NCBI GenBank assembly: GCA_964527215.1
Contig: CAZGNZ010000001.1
Span: 124,001 to 188,000 of the forward strand
Length of the DNA: 64,000 bases
Direction: 5' to 3'
Source: CAZGNZ01 sp964527215
GTDB taxonomy: Bacteria; Fidelibacterota; Marinisomatia; SCGC-AAA003-L08; JACNLC01
Shown here one piece after another: positions 38,024 through 47,089 of the stretch. The translations under genes and the position numbers were made by a program. Within the stretch, counting starts at the first letter, position 1; each line of letters begins with the position of its first letter. The notes under the pieces were generated by a model that saw nothing but the letters and a program-made list of their open reading frames with translations, made no database searches and was not told the DNA's origin.

Positions 38024-38119
38024 ATGCCCTGCGGAAGAAAGCGTAAAAAGCGCAAGATGAACACCCATAAAAGGAAAAAACGTCTTCGCGCGAATCGGCA
38101 TAAGAAGAAGAAGAGATAG
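38024..38119 (+). CDS. 31-residue highly basic Cox24/AURKAIP1-like small protein
   Basis: Too short for usual gene finders. ATG at 38024 follows an optimal AGGAGGT ribosome-binding site at 38014-38020 that overlaps the previous stop. The 31-aa product begins MPCGRKRKKRKMNTHKRKKR and ends HKKKKR, more than half Lys/Arg. This is the pattern of the bacterial relatives of mitochondrial Cox24/AURKAIP1 (mS38), small subunit-associated peptides reported in Bacteroidota and allies. A ribosomal role is by family analogy. An 8-bp-stem hairpin (CTGATCAG repeated) at about 38127-38150 follows, without a T-tract. Confidence 0.85.
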   Translation: MPCGRKRKKRKMNTHKRKKRLRANRHKKKKR

Positions 38120-38375
38120 TATTCACTGATCAGGCTTTTCTGATCAGCTGAATATTACTCTCCAGCAATTGCCGACCGGCATTGACTGGAAAATATATCT
38201 GGACGGCTGTTGCTGCAGTTCTGCGGCAATATCCGTCCGTTCTGATTTTCACAATAATTTTTACTCTCAGCAATAACAGAACAACGGATTCTGTCTTCAA
38301 TATTGTCAACGTATTCTGCAAGATTACATTCGGCCGGATTTCTGACTTTTGTGAAACTGGCCGAGAAAGTGATTG

Positions 38376-39737
38376 ATGTCCACCCATTCAAAAACAGTTC
38401 TTACTGTTACCCAGCTTAACAATCAGGTGAAATTCCGACTGGAAGATCAGTTCAGTCATATCTGGCTGGAAGGTGAAGTGTCAGCTCCCAGGTGCTACAG
38501 CTCAGGCCATACGTATTTAACGCTGAAAGACAGCCAGAGCGAAATATCATGCGTTCTGTTCGCCGGGAAAAGACAGAGTCTGGATTTTGAACCGGTACAT
38601 GGACAGAAAGTGCTCGTATCAGGTTCCATTTCGCTGTATTTGCCCCGGGGACAGTACCAGTTTATTATTGACCATATGTATCCGACCGGAGTCGGAGAAC
38701 TTTGGGTGGCCTATGAGCAATTGAAAAAAAAGCTGCAGGGTGAAGGACTGTTTGACCCTCAGGTGAAAAAAGTACTTCCCCGCTTTCCCGGTAAAATAGG
38801 TGTGGCCACTTCCGCAAGCGGAGCAGTTGTCCGCGATATTATCAATGTCCTGGGCCGGAGAGCTCCCCAGGTGCAGATTCTGGTGAGACCAACCCTGGTT
38901 CAGGGCGCAGCCGCGGTTCCGGATTTGGTTGCCGCTCTGCAGGAATTGAATGGTGTGAGCGATATTGATGTTATCATCATAGGAAGGGGTGGTGGATCTC
39001 TCGAGGACCTTTGGTGCTTCAATGATGAGTCAGTCGCTCGTGCGATCTATGCGTCCCGCATTCCGGTGGTTTCGGCTGTCGGGCATGAAACAGATTACAC
39101 CATCTCCGATTTTGTGGCGGATCTGCGGGCACCCACACCCTCGGCAGCAGCAGAAGTCTGTGCGCCGGCCAGGTCTGATCTGTATCAGATGCTGGATGAT
39201 CAATTCTGCAGACTTTCAGAAATCATGACATCCAGAATTCAGCAGCTGCATGAACGCGTTTCAGCAGCCGAGAAGCATCATGGATATTTCCACCCAATCA
39301 ATCAGCTTGAAAAACACCAGGAAATGCTGCTGCAGTACAGCCGCAGACTCATGTCTGTCTGGCAGGAGAAATACCTTTCTGCACAAGTCCGTATTGACAA
39401 GTACAGCCGAATGCTGCAGGAGTATAACCCTCACTCAGATATTCGACAGTATCAGCAGCAGTTGAATTTCCTTGGTGAAAGTCTGAAGGAGACCGTCAAT
39501 GGCAGGGTAAGGCAGGAATACACAGCCGTGGCTGGATTGCAGAAACTGCTTGTCAGCCTGCATCCGGAGGAGGTGCTGAAACGGGGATTTGCGATGGTGA
39601 AAGATCGGAACGGGCACCCGGTTTCAGATCCTGACATTCTTCGTAAAGATGATCCGATTTCAGTTAAATTTGCCGGTGGGGAAGTGGGTGCAATTGTAAC
39701 CAAAACATTGGAAGAGACAAAGAATGAATCACAATGA
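38376..39737 (+). CDS. xseA: Exodeoxyribonuclease VII large subunit
   Basis: Catalytic subunit of the XseAB single-strand nuclease. ATG at 38376 is preferred over TTG at 38373. The OB-fold (TVTQLNNQVKFRLEDQFSHIWLEGEVS...HTYLTLKDSQSEISCVLF) occupies the first ~100 residues. Then come FPGKIGVATSASGAVVRDIINVLGRR, DVIIIGRGGGSLEDLWCFNDE and VSAVGHETDYTISDFVADLRAPTPSAAAE. A long coiled coil (about 265-380) follows, and a C-terminal segment with VLKRGFAMVKD. 453 aa, normal. Overlaps xseB by 14 bp. Confidence 0.96.
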   Translation: MSTHSKTVLTVTQLNNQVKFRLEDQFSHIWLEGEVSAPRCYSSGHTYLTLKDSQSEISCVLFAGKRQSLDFEPVHGQKVLVSGSISLYLPRGQYQFIIDHMYPTGVGELWVAYEQLKKKLQGEGLFDPQVKKVLPRFPGKIGVATSASGAVVRDIINVLGRRAPQVQILVRPTLVQGAAAVPDLVAALQELNGVSDIDVIIIGRGGGSLEDLWCFNDESVARAIYASRIPVVSAVGHETDYTISDFVADLRAPTPSAAAEVCAPARSDLYQMLDDQFCRLSEIMTSRIQQLHERVSAAEKHHGYFHPINQLEKHQEMLLQYSRRLMSVWQEKYLSAQVRIDKYSRMLQEYNPHSDIRQYQQQLNFLGESLKETVNGRVRQEYTAVAGLQKLLVSLHPEEVLKRGFAMVKDRNGHPVSDPDILRKDDPISVKFAGGEVGAIVTKTLEETKNESQ

Positions 39738-39948
39738 AACCCGGTTTGAAGACAATTTTCAGCGAATCCAGGAAATCCTGAACACCTTGGAATCCGGAAA
39801 AACCAGTCTGGAAGAATCCCTTGCGCTGTTTGAGGAGGGCATGAAACTTATTAAAACCAGCAAGGATCAACTTTCTGATGCAGAGGATCGTGTGAAGACG
39901 CTGGTCAGTGAGAACGGCGGGCTAACGGAAGTACCAGGATTGGAGTAA
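39724..39948 (+). CDS. xseB: Exodeoxyribonuclease VII small subunit
   Basis: 74-residue helical partner of XseA, recognised from FEDNFQRIQEILNTLESGKTSLEESLALFEEGMKLIKTSKDQLSDAEDRVKTL. Overlaps xseA by 14 bp and precedes nadK by 6 bp, a tight three-gene unit. Confidence 0.94.
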   Translation: MNHNETRFEDNFQRIQEILNTLESGKTSLEESLALFEEGMKLIKTSKDQLSDAEDRVKTLVSENGGLTEVPGLE

Positions 39949-39954
39949 CATACT

Positions 39955-40818
39955 GTGAATATAGGGTGTACGGGTAATTATACCAAGGATGAGTTCTTTA
40001 AAATTGTTGGGGAAATTTCCAGAGCGCTGGATAATTCGGATCATAGTTTTATTCTGTCGGAAGATGTCCGTCAGGTGGAGCTGCCGTCCGAGATTTCGCA
40101 TATCCCCATGATGCATATCCGGAAAATTGCTGAAGAATGTCAGATTCTGCTGTCAATTGGCGGTGACGGAACACTTCTGTCAACTGTTCGGCAGGTGGGT
40201 CGTCATGATATTGCGGTACTGGGAATTCGAATAGGGCGTCTGGGATTCCTGGCCGAAGGCACCGGCGATAATTATCAAAGTGCATTGAAGGATATTCTGG
40301 AAGGCAACTACAGCATCGTTGAACGCACGCTGCTTGAAGCTACCCTGGAACGCCCGAACCCGGAAACGTACTACGCTTTGAATGAAGTCGTCATAGAACA
40401 TGGACGGGCCCGTATTTTAAAAACGCATGTACATGTTTCAGATGTATTTTTGAATACGTATGAAAGTGACGGTATTATTTTTGCCACACCCACTGGATCA
40501 ACAGCATATTCGCTGTCTGCCGGCGGACCGATAATTTCTCCTGATCTGGATGTGATTCTGGTGACACCGGTATGTCCCCACAGTCTTTCAGCCAGACCCA
40601 TCGTTCTTCCTGCCGATGTGGAAATACGTGTATCTTTTGCGGAGGATCAGGCGGGAATGGATATGGCTGTTGACGGCCAGATCAGTGTGCCGCTGGATTA
40701 TACTGAAACAATCCGGATTCGGAAAACCAACTACTCAGCACGCATGATTACTCTGCCGGAAACGAACTTTTTCCATACACTTCGTACAAAACTGGGTTGG
40801 AGCGGCCGAGTTCGCTGA
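39955..40818 (+). CDS. nadK: NAD kinase
   Basis: Phosphorylates NAD to NADP. GTG start at 39955, directly after xseB. The 287-residue protein carries ILLSIGGDGTLLSTVRQVG (the GGDG motif), a GRLGFLAEG loop, ALNEVVIEHG and YESDGIIFATPTGSTAYSLSAGGPIISP. The C-terminal MDMAVDGQ segment is also family-typical. Last + strand gene before the cytochrome island. The convergent gap 40819-40894 has no obvious terminator hairpin. Confidence 0.94.
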   Translation: MNIGCTGNYTKDEFFKIVGEISRALDNSDHSFILSEDVRQVELPSEISHIPMMHIRKIAEECQILLSIGGDGTLLSTVRQVGRHDIAVLGIRIGRLGFLAEGTGDNYQSALKDILEGNYSIVERTLLEATLERPNPETYYALNEVVIEHGRARILKTHVHVSDVFLNTYESDGIIFATPTGSTAYSLSAGGPIISPDLDVILVTPVCPHSLSARPIVLPADVEIRVSFAEDQAGMDMAVDGQISVPLDYTETIRIRKTNYSARMITLPETNFFHTLRTKLGWSGRVR

Positions 40819-40894
40819 TCAGGAAACTGAAGACCGCTCCTTTATAAATCAGAAATGCACATGCCGTGAGTTCGTGAATATCAGTGTGTGACGA

Positions 40895-42061
40895 TTATTC
40901 CCGCCAGCCAGGCAGATCATCCGGATATTCAGCTTCGTCCGACTCGTGACAACCCTCGCAGGACGGCGGTTCACCAAAGTCTTCATCGATATGACAGTCT
41001 GAACAGTCCAGGTCTTCATGATCTTCGCTTAGAATAAGACCTGTAACCCCATGATCAAAGGATCCGGCCAGCCAGTGGATGTGACAGCTGGTACAGTTAA
41101 CGGACGGTGAGGAAAAGTCCTTGACCGATCCATGGCAGCTTTCACAGGATACCCCGTCATGCCTTGGACTCAAAGGCCATCCGACTGAAACGGCGTGATC
41201 AAAAGCAGGCTTTTCTTCCATACTGTGGCAGAAGCCGCATTCCTGTTCAGAATTGCAGTTGGCGACGTGACATTTGCAGCAGCTGTTGCGGCACAACGCA
41301 CAATCATCAACAGCCATGGTTTTCTCCGTGGGATTGATATGCTCCTCATGGCACTTCCGGCAGCCGTCCCCCTGATGACAATCCACACACTGCAGACCGA
41401 ACAGGTCAACATGATCTGTATGATGGAAAGTCACCACGGGCCCATCCTGGAGATGAGTGTGATAAATATATTTTTCTTCCGCGACGATTTTCGGATGATG
41501 AGTCATCCCCATAATATCCGATTTATCAACTGCAGCAGTTTTCCCGGAAGCATCGTCTGCAACTTCATGACAGATATTACACTCGGATTCATGGCTCCAT
41601 TCACGGTGGCAGTTCAAACACTGCCGGTGGTAGGCGGCTTTCAGAGAAGGTTTCTGAATGCTGATGGAATCCCCTGTGGCATCATGGCATTCGCGGCACG
41701 GCGGTACCGGTTTATCCGGTTCCGAGAAGTGGTGGCATAACTCGCACCCACCGGACATATCCGACATTTCGGCATGGAGTTTATGAGTAAAAAAGACGGG
41801 TTTGTACAGATTCGCAAGGTGATCCATGATAACTATTTCAGGTCCTTCGGTAATCTGATGCCGACCTTCAAAATGTCCCTCGTGGCGTGGACAATCAAGT
41901 AGGCAGGGATCTTCCTTCGTAGGCTGGTCACATACATGACATGTGGCACAATAGCGGTTCAGTGACTGTTTGTGGAAATCATCGTCGGTTCCGGCAGACC
42001 AAAGAAAACTGAGTACCGGAAGAAGCAGAGCTGCAGAGATTTTAATATTTGATTTACGCAT
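40895..42061 (-). CDS. 13-haem periplasmic c-type cytochrome
   Basis: 388 residues with a cleavable signal (ISAALLLPVLSFLWSAG) and thirteen CxxCH motifs: CATCH, CELCH, CRECH, CLNCH, CNICH, CVDCH, CRKCH, CCKCH, CGFCH, CESCH, CTSCH, CSDCH and CEGCH. Many extra His residues could be distal ligands (FFTHKLH, FHHTDH, FDHAVSVGW). The Cys-dense stretch CALCRNSCCKCHVANC near residue 255 is unusual. Spacing is like class III/HmcA-type cytochromes. It is the last gene of the operon with NrfD-like and FeS proteins, overlapping the NrfD-like gene by 8 bp. It probably takes electrons from that membrane module into the periplasm. Confidence 0.9.
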   Translation of the reverse strand: MRKSNIKISAALLLPVLSFLWSAGTDDDFHKQSLNRYCATCHVCDQPTKEDPCLLDCPRHEGHFEGRHQITEGPEIVIMDHLANLYKPVFFTHKLHAEMSDMSGGCELCHHFSEPDKPVPPCRECHDATGDSISIQKPSLKAAYHRQCLNCHREWSHESECNICHEVADDASGKTAAVDKSDIMGMTHHPKIVAEEKYIYHTHLQDGPVVTFHHTDHVDLFGLQCVDCHQGDGCRKCHEEHINPTEKTMAVDDCALCRNSCCKCHVANCNSEQECGFCHSMEEKPAFDHAVSVGWPLSPRHDGVSCESCHGSVKDFSSPSVNCTSCHIHWLAGSFDHGVTGLILSEDHEDLDCSDCHIDEDFGEPPSCEGCHESDEAEYPDDLPGWRE

Positions 42062-43268
42062 GTTTTTTGTGCTCCAATTCTTCTATCACTGGGAAATGAA
42101 TGACAAAAAACCGGTATACCAGAATCAGCAGTGAAATGAATCCAACAGTGACCAGTATCTCGGTGATTGCAGGAATATACCTGGACTCGGCATATGGGGG
42201 CTGATACCCGACGATGAATACATTGACCCGATTAAGGACCACACCAACTACGACTGCCGCAGCGCCGCTGAACAGCCAGATGATTTGTTTCCGAAATCTG
42301 CGGCTTGACAAAACCACAATGGGATATATCACGCCAATGAGCATCTCTGCATTGAAGAACCAGGACTCCACAGTTCCCTCAAGAACATAGTGAAAAGTCC
42401 CGCGGTTCACCATATCCAGAGTTTTGGCAAACAGATAAATCCACAGCAGCAGTGGCAGGTAACGGGCATACTGACTTAAAATTGATATTTCCGGTTTCAA
42501 TTTGAAAGACCATGATGCCAGCAGGGATTCAAAAATCACCATCGCGATTCCCACGGCAAAGGCGGACAGGAGAAAAAGGAGCGACAGAATGGGTGTGTGC
42601 CAGAGAGGGTGCAGTTTCGAAGGCACAATCACCATCAGCGTACCCAGCGAGCTTTGATGCATACAGGACAGCACCACCCCCAAAATGATAAATATAAACA
42701 TAGCCTTGCCGAATGTGTTGTCCAGGAATTTGAGCAGTCCTTCCGTGGCGTTATTCAGGCTCTTCATGATACCCGGAAGATTCACCCGTGATCGAAAGCG
42801 TTCAGTCAGAATGGGAATAAACTCAATATAAAGTACTGTCAGGTAACTGACAACACAGATGCCGACTTCAAACAAGGCTGAGTTGCCCTGCCACATTGAA
42901 GGAAGCAGAACATGCCATATCCAGTAGTAGCGACCGAGATCAATCACCACTCCCAAAGCCACAAAGGTATATCCCAGCATGGCAGTGAGCAGTGCCGGCC
43001 GGGTAAGTACCGCGTAGCGCTCGCGATGCATGATGTGGGCAATGAAGCTGGAGGTAAATCCACCGGCTGCAAGGGCCACACCGCAGGCCACATCAATCCC
43101 AATCCAGATACCCCACGGATACTGACCGTCAAGGTTCGTGGCAGCTTCAAGACTGAAAACAAAACGGTAGAATGCACTGGCAAGCCCAAGGGCGGCCAGC
43201 GCAGTGAGAATCCAGACTCCAGGCGTAAAATAGGGGATACGTTTGACGGGGAGGACGGCAGTGGACAT
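42054..43268 (-). CDS. NrfD/HybB-like integral membrane quinone-interacting subunit
   Basis: 404 residues with about ten transmembrane helices, of the HybB/HmcC/NrfD (polysulfide reductase C) type, which exchange electrons with menaquinol without binding haem. Recognised from the N-terminal IPYFTPGVWILTALAALGLASAFYRFVFSL, then PWGIWIGIDVACGVALAAGGF, RPALLTAMLGYTFVALGVVIDLGRYY and SCMHQSSLGTLMVI. Its start overlaps the FeS gene stop by 1 bp (TAATG). With the FeS protein and two cytochromes it forms a membrane module like Geobacter Cbc or Desulfovibrio Hmc. Confidence 0.9.
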   Translation of the reverse strand: MSTAVLPVKRIPYFTPGVWILTALAALGLASAFYRFVFSLEAATNLDGQYPWGIWIGIDVACGVALAAGGFTSSFIAHIMHRERYAVLTRPALLTAMLGYTFVALGVVIDLGRYYWIWHVLLPSMWQGNSALFEVGICVVSYLTVLYIEFIPILTERFRSRVNLPGIMKSLNNATEGLLKFLDNTFGKAMFIFIILGVVLSCMHQSSLGTLMVIVPSKLHPLWHTPILSLLFLLSAFAVGIAMVIFESLLASWSFKLKPEISILSQYARYLPLLLWIYLFAKTLDMVNRGTFHYVLEGTVESWFFNAEMLIGVIYPIVVLSSRRFRKQIIWLFSGAAAVVVGVVLNRVNVFIVGYQPPYAESRYIPAITEILVTVGFISLLILVYRFFVIHFPVIEELEHKKHA

Positions 43269-44176
43269 TATTCTTCCTCCTTATTGTATAGTTTCATTGC
43301 CAGGCCCAGCAAACCGGCCAGAAGAATCGGTCCACTGAATCCTTTGAAAATACCATGCTGAATGGATTCAGTCAGGTGCGCGGGGCAGTCACTGGACAGT
43401 ACCGGGAGGTCAACCTCCTCAAAGGGCACATTTGAGATGTACATCCAGCTGGTGCCGCCGACTTCATGTTCACCGTAAACATGATCCACATAGCGGTCCG
43501 GGTGTGTTCGAATACGTTCATGAGCGAGTTCAAGCAGCTCGCTCCTTTTTCCGAAAACCATCACTTCACGCGGGCAGATCGAAACGCAGGCCGGGAGTTC
43601 ACCGGTTTCAATGCTCTGTTCAAAGCAAAGTCCGCATTTCATGACCTTGGGTGTCAGGGCATTGCTGTATTCATACTGGGGAATTTGGAAGGGGCAGGCA
43701 ACCATGCAGTAACGACAGCCGATACACTTGCTGGCGTCATATGTAACCGGCCCCTTCGGATTTTTTTCCAGAGCGCCTACAATACAGGCAGAAACACAAG
43801 CAGGATGCTCACAGTGCATGCACTGTACTTTTACATCCAGCGGGAAGCCGTCGATACCTTTTCCGGGATATCGGTTAACCACGGTGTACTGGTGGTCTGA
43901 CGGCCGCCGAAATTCTTCCATAACAGAGGGATCGTCATACGAAGCAATGTCATCATGCGGCAGTCCATTGTTTTCTGCACATGCATATTCACATTTCCGA
44001 CATCCGATACAAAGAGTCAGGTCAGACAGAACTCCTATCCTATCCGGATCAAGCATGGCATCATGCGTGGCCTTCTGGGCAGAAGTAATGTGCGTATTGG
44101 TGTGGGAAGGGACGGTGCTCGCTGCTGCAGTCCCGGATAAAAGTCCCACTGCCTTAAAGAATGATTTTCGATCCAT
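43268..44176 (-). CDS. Four-cluster 4Fe-4S ferredoxin-like subunit, HybA/HmcB type
   Basis: 302 residues. The N-terminus RKSFFKAVGLLSGTAAAS resembles a Tat signal but lacks the second Arg. Sixteen cysteines form four cluster motifs: CIGCRKCEYAC, CMHCEHPACVSAC, CIGCRYCMVAC and CGLCFEQ(x8)CVSIC, the layout of DMSO reductase-B-like electron carriers. A C-terminal hydrophobic helix (FSGPILLAGLLGLAMKLY) anchors it to the membrane. It should shuttle electrons between the NrfD-like protein and the cytochromes. It starts 14 bp after the 11-haem cytochrome b/c gene. Confidence 0.9.
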   Translation of the reverse strand: MDRKSFFKAVGLLSGTAAASTVPSHTNTHITSAQKATHDAMLDPDRIGVLSDLTLCIGCRKCEYACAENNGLPHDDIASYDDPSVMEEFRRPSDHQYTVVNRYPGKGIDGFPLDVKVQCMHCEHPACVSACIVGALEKNPKGPVTYDASKCIGCRYCMVACPFQIPQYEYSNALTPKVMKCGLCFEQSIETGELPACVSICPREVMVFGKRSELLELAHERIRTHPDRYVDHVYGEHEVGGTSWMYISNVPFEEVDLPVLSSDCPAHLTESIQHGIFKGFSGPILLAGLLGLAMKLYNKEEE

Positions 44177-44190
44177 GGTTGAATATTCCT

Positions 44191-46170
44191 TTACTTCCGG
44201 TTGTTTTCAGAAATATGTGACAGCTCTTTCATTTTCTTTAATTCGTTTTTTAAATCTCTTTCCATTTCTGCTTTGGCCTCTTCAACATAATCCGGATGCT
44301 CATGTGCATACATGTCTTCAGGCATCTTTCCGGTAAGCCATGACGGATTCATGGGATACACTTCCGGATTGAAAACAGTCGAATAGAAATGCCAGATGGC
44401 AATAGCCAGTGTGGCAAGCCAGGCTTCCCAGTAGTGGACCACCAATGCCACATCCAGGACACCTTTCGGGAAAAACTGAATAAAATAATTGTCAAACCAC
44501 AGCAGCAGGCCGCTGACGATCATCACAACAGTACCCCAGACCAGCGCCCAGTATTCTGCTTTTTCAACGTAGCCGAATCTTTTAAACCGCGGAGATGTTT
44601 TTGACAGACCCAGATAAAATGCAATTCTGTGACCGAATTGAGTAAAATCAAGCAGTCTGGGCCACATATCCACAAGGAACTGGCGGCCGCGTCGGGTAAA
44701 CAGAAAGATCGTGTGCCACAATACCGTTATAATAAACAGAACGGCAGCATAGCGATGGGCCAGACCGCGCATCTCAAATCCGCCTTCCCAACCGAAGAAG
44801 GTTTTTGCCATCCAGGACTCGCTGAAACGCAGTGAAAAACCGGTAATGACCAGTGCAATAAACGAAACCATTAAAAAAGTGTGCTGCCATACTTCATGCA
44901 GCTTCATTCGGCGAATTTGGGGTTTTTTGATGACAAGGCGAAGCTGGCGATACAGGTCCAGAATCCAGTGTATCACCATAAAACCGATAATAATGACTAT
45001 GGCAACGATATATATTTTTTCAACGATATCCGCCACGGTAGTCTGCAGACCTGTACCCGAAACACTGTGAATGGCAGTGCTGGCCAGTTTGGCCGAGATT
45101 CCGGGGTGACATTCACCACAGGTCGCTCTCAGATTGTTGGGGTGAACGGTTGAGCTGGGATCCGTGCTTGGCAGGATTCGGTGGACGCCATGGCAGGATG
45201 CGCAGTTGGCTACATGCGTGTCGCCCGCCTTACTCTTTAATCCGTGATAAGAGTCAACAAAAGTATTCAGCCGTCCTGTCGGCAATCCGTATTTTTCATT
45301 AAGCCGGGTGGATTCATGGCAGGGAGAGCAGGTTGCTTCGGCAAGCCTTGCCGCGGATACGGGAGATCGGGGATCTGAGGGTGAAATAATGCCGTGTTCC
45401 CCGTGACAGTCCGTACAGACCGGGGCATCCGTTTCTCCTCTGTCAACCAGCTTACCGTGTATGCCGTCCATGAAATCATTTTCGATTCCTCTATGACATT
45501 TTCCACAGGTCTGAGGAATATTGAAGTGATTTATTGCGGATTCAGGATGACCGGGTGAATAGATATGGTGCGAGCTGCCGCCTGAACTGTGACAGTCATC
45601 ACAGGTTGCCGCGACATAAATCCCGCCTGTTGTGGCTTTTCCATGAACACTGTTGGAATACATTTCAACCGGATGCGACAAAAGCAGATCATACTGATTG
45701 ATGAGGTCCAGGTTTTCGTGGCATCTTCCGCAGGTGGCGGGAAGATTGGTAGGATGCACCAGAGAATGCTTTATATCCGGAGGCAGTACCTCGTGGGTGC
45801 CGTGGCAGTCAGCGCAGGAGGGGATATCTCCGCACTCCCCGACAATTTCACGTCCGTGAGCCTGATACTCTTCGGACTGGTCATCATGGCAGGTTCGGCA
45901 GCCCTCACAGCCGACATCCAGATAGGCCTCTTCATGAGGGTAATACTCCTTATCCTGGTGACAGTCCTGACACTCAAGATCTTCATGGATGGAATGCGAA
46001 AGATCGTCTTGAATAACTGTCCCGTGAATTCCCGTTTCGTGACAGTCGCTGCATGAATCCGAATCAATTTCTTCAGCCTCTTCGCCAGCTGCCGGAAAAG
46101 CGAAACAGCCTAAAATGAGAGAAAAAAAGATCAGTAAACGGTGTGTATCGATTTGTTTGAGCAAGTGCAT
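44191..46170 (-). CDS. 11-haem cytochrome c fused to a b-type cytochrome (CbcL-like)
   Basis: 659 residues in three parts. A signal peptide (LLIFFSLILGCFAFPAAG) is followed by a periplasmic domain with eleven CxxCH motifs (CSDCH, CQDCH, CRTCH, CADCH, CGRCH, CDDCH, CGKCH, CTDCH, CSPCH, CASCH, CGECH; about residues 38-355). From about residue 375 a cytochrome b561/HydC-like membrane domain follows, with His-bearing helices (IIIGFMVIHWILDLY, EVWQHTFLMVSFIALVITGFSLRF, LAHRYAAVLFIITVLWHTIFLF, ALVVHYWEAWLATLAIAIWHFYSTVF). Geobacter CbcL has this layout and acts as a low-potential menaquinol oxidase. It sits 25 bp after the MerR gene. Confidence 0.88.
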   Translation of the reverse strand: MHLLKQIDTHRLLIFFSLILGCFAFPAAGEEAEEIDSDSCSDCHETGIHGTVIQDDLSHSIHEDLECQDCHQDKEYYPHEEAYLDVGCEGCRTCHDDQSEEYQAHGREIVGECGDIPSCADCHGTHEVLPPDIKHSLVHPTNLPATCGRCHENLDLINQYDLLLSHPVEMYSNSVHGKATTGGIYVAATCDDCHSSGGSSHHIYSPGHPESAINHFNIPQTCGKCHRGIENDFMDGIHGKLVDRGETDAPVCTDCHGEHGIISPSDPRSPVSAARLAEATCSPCHESTRLNEKYGLPTGRLNTFVDSYHGLKSKAGDTHVANCASCHGVHRILPSTDPSSTVHPNNLRATCGECHPGISAKLASTAIHSVSGTGLQTTVADIVEKIYIVAIVIIIGFMVIHWILDLYRQLRLVIKKPQIRRMKLHEVWQHTFLMVSFIALVITGFSLRFSESWMAKTFFGWEGGFEMRGLAHRYAAVLFIITVLWHTIFLFTRRGRQFLVDMWPRLLDFTQFGHRIAFYLGLSKTSPRFKRFGYVEKAEYWALVWGTVVMIVSGLLLWFDNYFIQFFPKGVLDVALVVHYWEAWLATLAIAIWHFYSTVFNPEVYPMNPSWLTGKMPEDMYAHEHPDYVEEAKAEMERDLKNELKKMKELSHISENNRK

Positions 46171-46195
46171 GGTTTTTCCTTCATGATTGTTGATT

Positions 46196-46660
46196 TCATG
46201 ATGTGTCCGTACCAGTCGTGTATCTCAGGTACCGCTTTAAATTCCTATATGGTTCAAGATTTCGATATACCTCACATTCTCTGCAGCTGGATTTCGATAA
46301 ACTGTCTGCAGCAAGCCAACAGGGCCCGGTGATTGATGTGACTGCACTGCACTGTGCATTGCCTCCAGAATTGCATCCCCGAATATTCCAGCAGGGAATC
46401 AGTGCCAGGAGCGCTTTTATGCCGGCAATATTCAATCCCTGCTTTTCGATCAGGAAGCGAATATGGGTCAGGCGCTTAATATCGTTCACCGAATACAAAC
46501 GATGTTTTGTCCTGGTCCGCTGTGTCAGTATCAGCCCGTTATTTTCATAAAGCCGAAGCGTGTGAACAGAAACCCCGATTATTTCCGCTGCTATTCCAAT
46601 GGTAAAAACCGGATGGTCTTCTTCCAGCAGTTTATTTTCTTTGCGAGGTTTCAAATCCAT
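46196..46660 (-). CDS. MerR-family regulator with cysteine-rich C-terminal domain (regulator 1)
   Basis: 154 residues from ATG 46660 (two TTG codons just upstream are alternative starts). The N-terminal MerR/HspR-type winged helix (VFTIGIAAEIIGVSVHTLRLYENNGLI; RLYSVNDIKRLTHIRFLIEKQGLNIAGIKALLALI) is followed by a tail of seven cysteines: IPCWNIRGC-x7-C-x9-CW-x11-CRECEVYR. The protein at 59318 shares this tail almost Cys for Cys. Such a tail could hold an Fe-S cluster, haem, zinc or a thiol switch; none is proven. It heads the operon running to 40895, and a dyad operator candidate lies 18 bp upstream. Confidence 0.88.
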   Translation of the reverse strand: MDLKPRKENKLLEEDHPVFTIGIAAEIIGVSVHTLRLYENNGLILTQRTRTKHRLYSVNDIKRLTHIRFLIEKQGLNIAGIKALLALIPCWNIRGCNSGGNAQCSAVTSITGPCWLAADSLSKSSCRECEVYRNLEPYRNLKRYLRYTTGTDTS

Positions 46661-46678
46661 CAACAATAAACTATAAAG

Positions 46679-46702
46679 TATCTATATTTTAGGATATAGA
46701 TA
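46679..46702. promoter_or_regulatory. Candidate MerR operator: 9-bp inverted repeat
   Basis: TATCTATAT, a 6-bp centre TTTAGG, then ATATAGATA, a perfect dyad 18 bp before the regulator 1 ATG in an AT-rich promoter region. A dyad with this placement suits autoregulation of the operon. No -35/-10 pair could be fixed with confidence. Confidence 0.5.
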
Positions 46703-46820
46703 TATTAAGATCATAATGTACAAATATAAAAGAAAATATGTCCTCTTTAATGAACATTGTTCAAAAAAAACCTGGCAGTCCTGATTGATTGTTCATGCCG
46801 AATAAAAACCGCTGAAAATG

Positions 46821-46845
46821 AAAAAGGGAGAGGTCGTCCTCTCCC
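46821..46845 (-). terminator. Probable terminator downstream of the T9SS surface cytochrome
   Basis: An 8-bp stem (46826-46833 with 46838-46845) and 4-nt loop, followed on the minus strand by five T's. It lies 245 bp past the stop codon of the gene ending at 47090. The 423-bp gap 46667-47089 holds no gene. Confidence 0.7.
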
Positions 46846-47089
46846 TGTTGTTAACTTTTTTATCTGCATACCGGTTTCAACACTCCGATGTTGGTTCTTC
46901 AGAAAAACGTTTCCAGTCAGGAATCTTCTTCTGAAAATCAAACATCAGTGATCAGTCCCCAGTTGGGGAATTGGAAATGCAGCGTGAGTGCTCGTCCTTT
47001 CAGCGTCGGATTCGGAAATTCGATTCAAAGAGTTTTCCGGAAAACCGATCGGGTTGAACCAATTCTCACTCGCTGAAATGGTCCAACTG

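Noticed and set aside
44191..46067. Plus-strand ORFs opposite the cytochrome genes
   Set aside because: They are antisense shadows of CxxCH-rich coding sequence and have no independent support.
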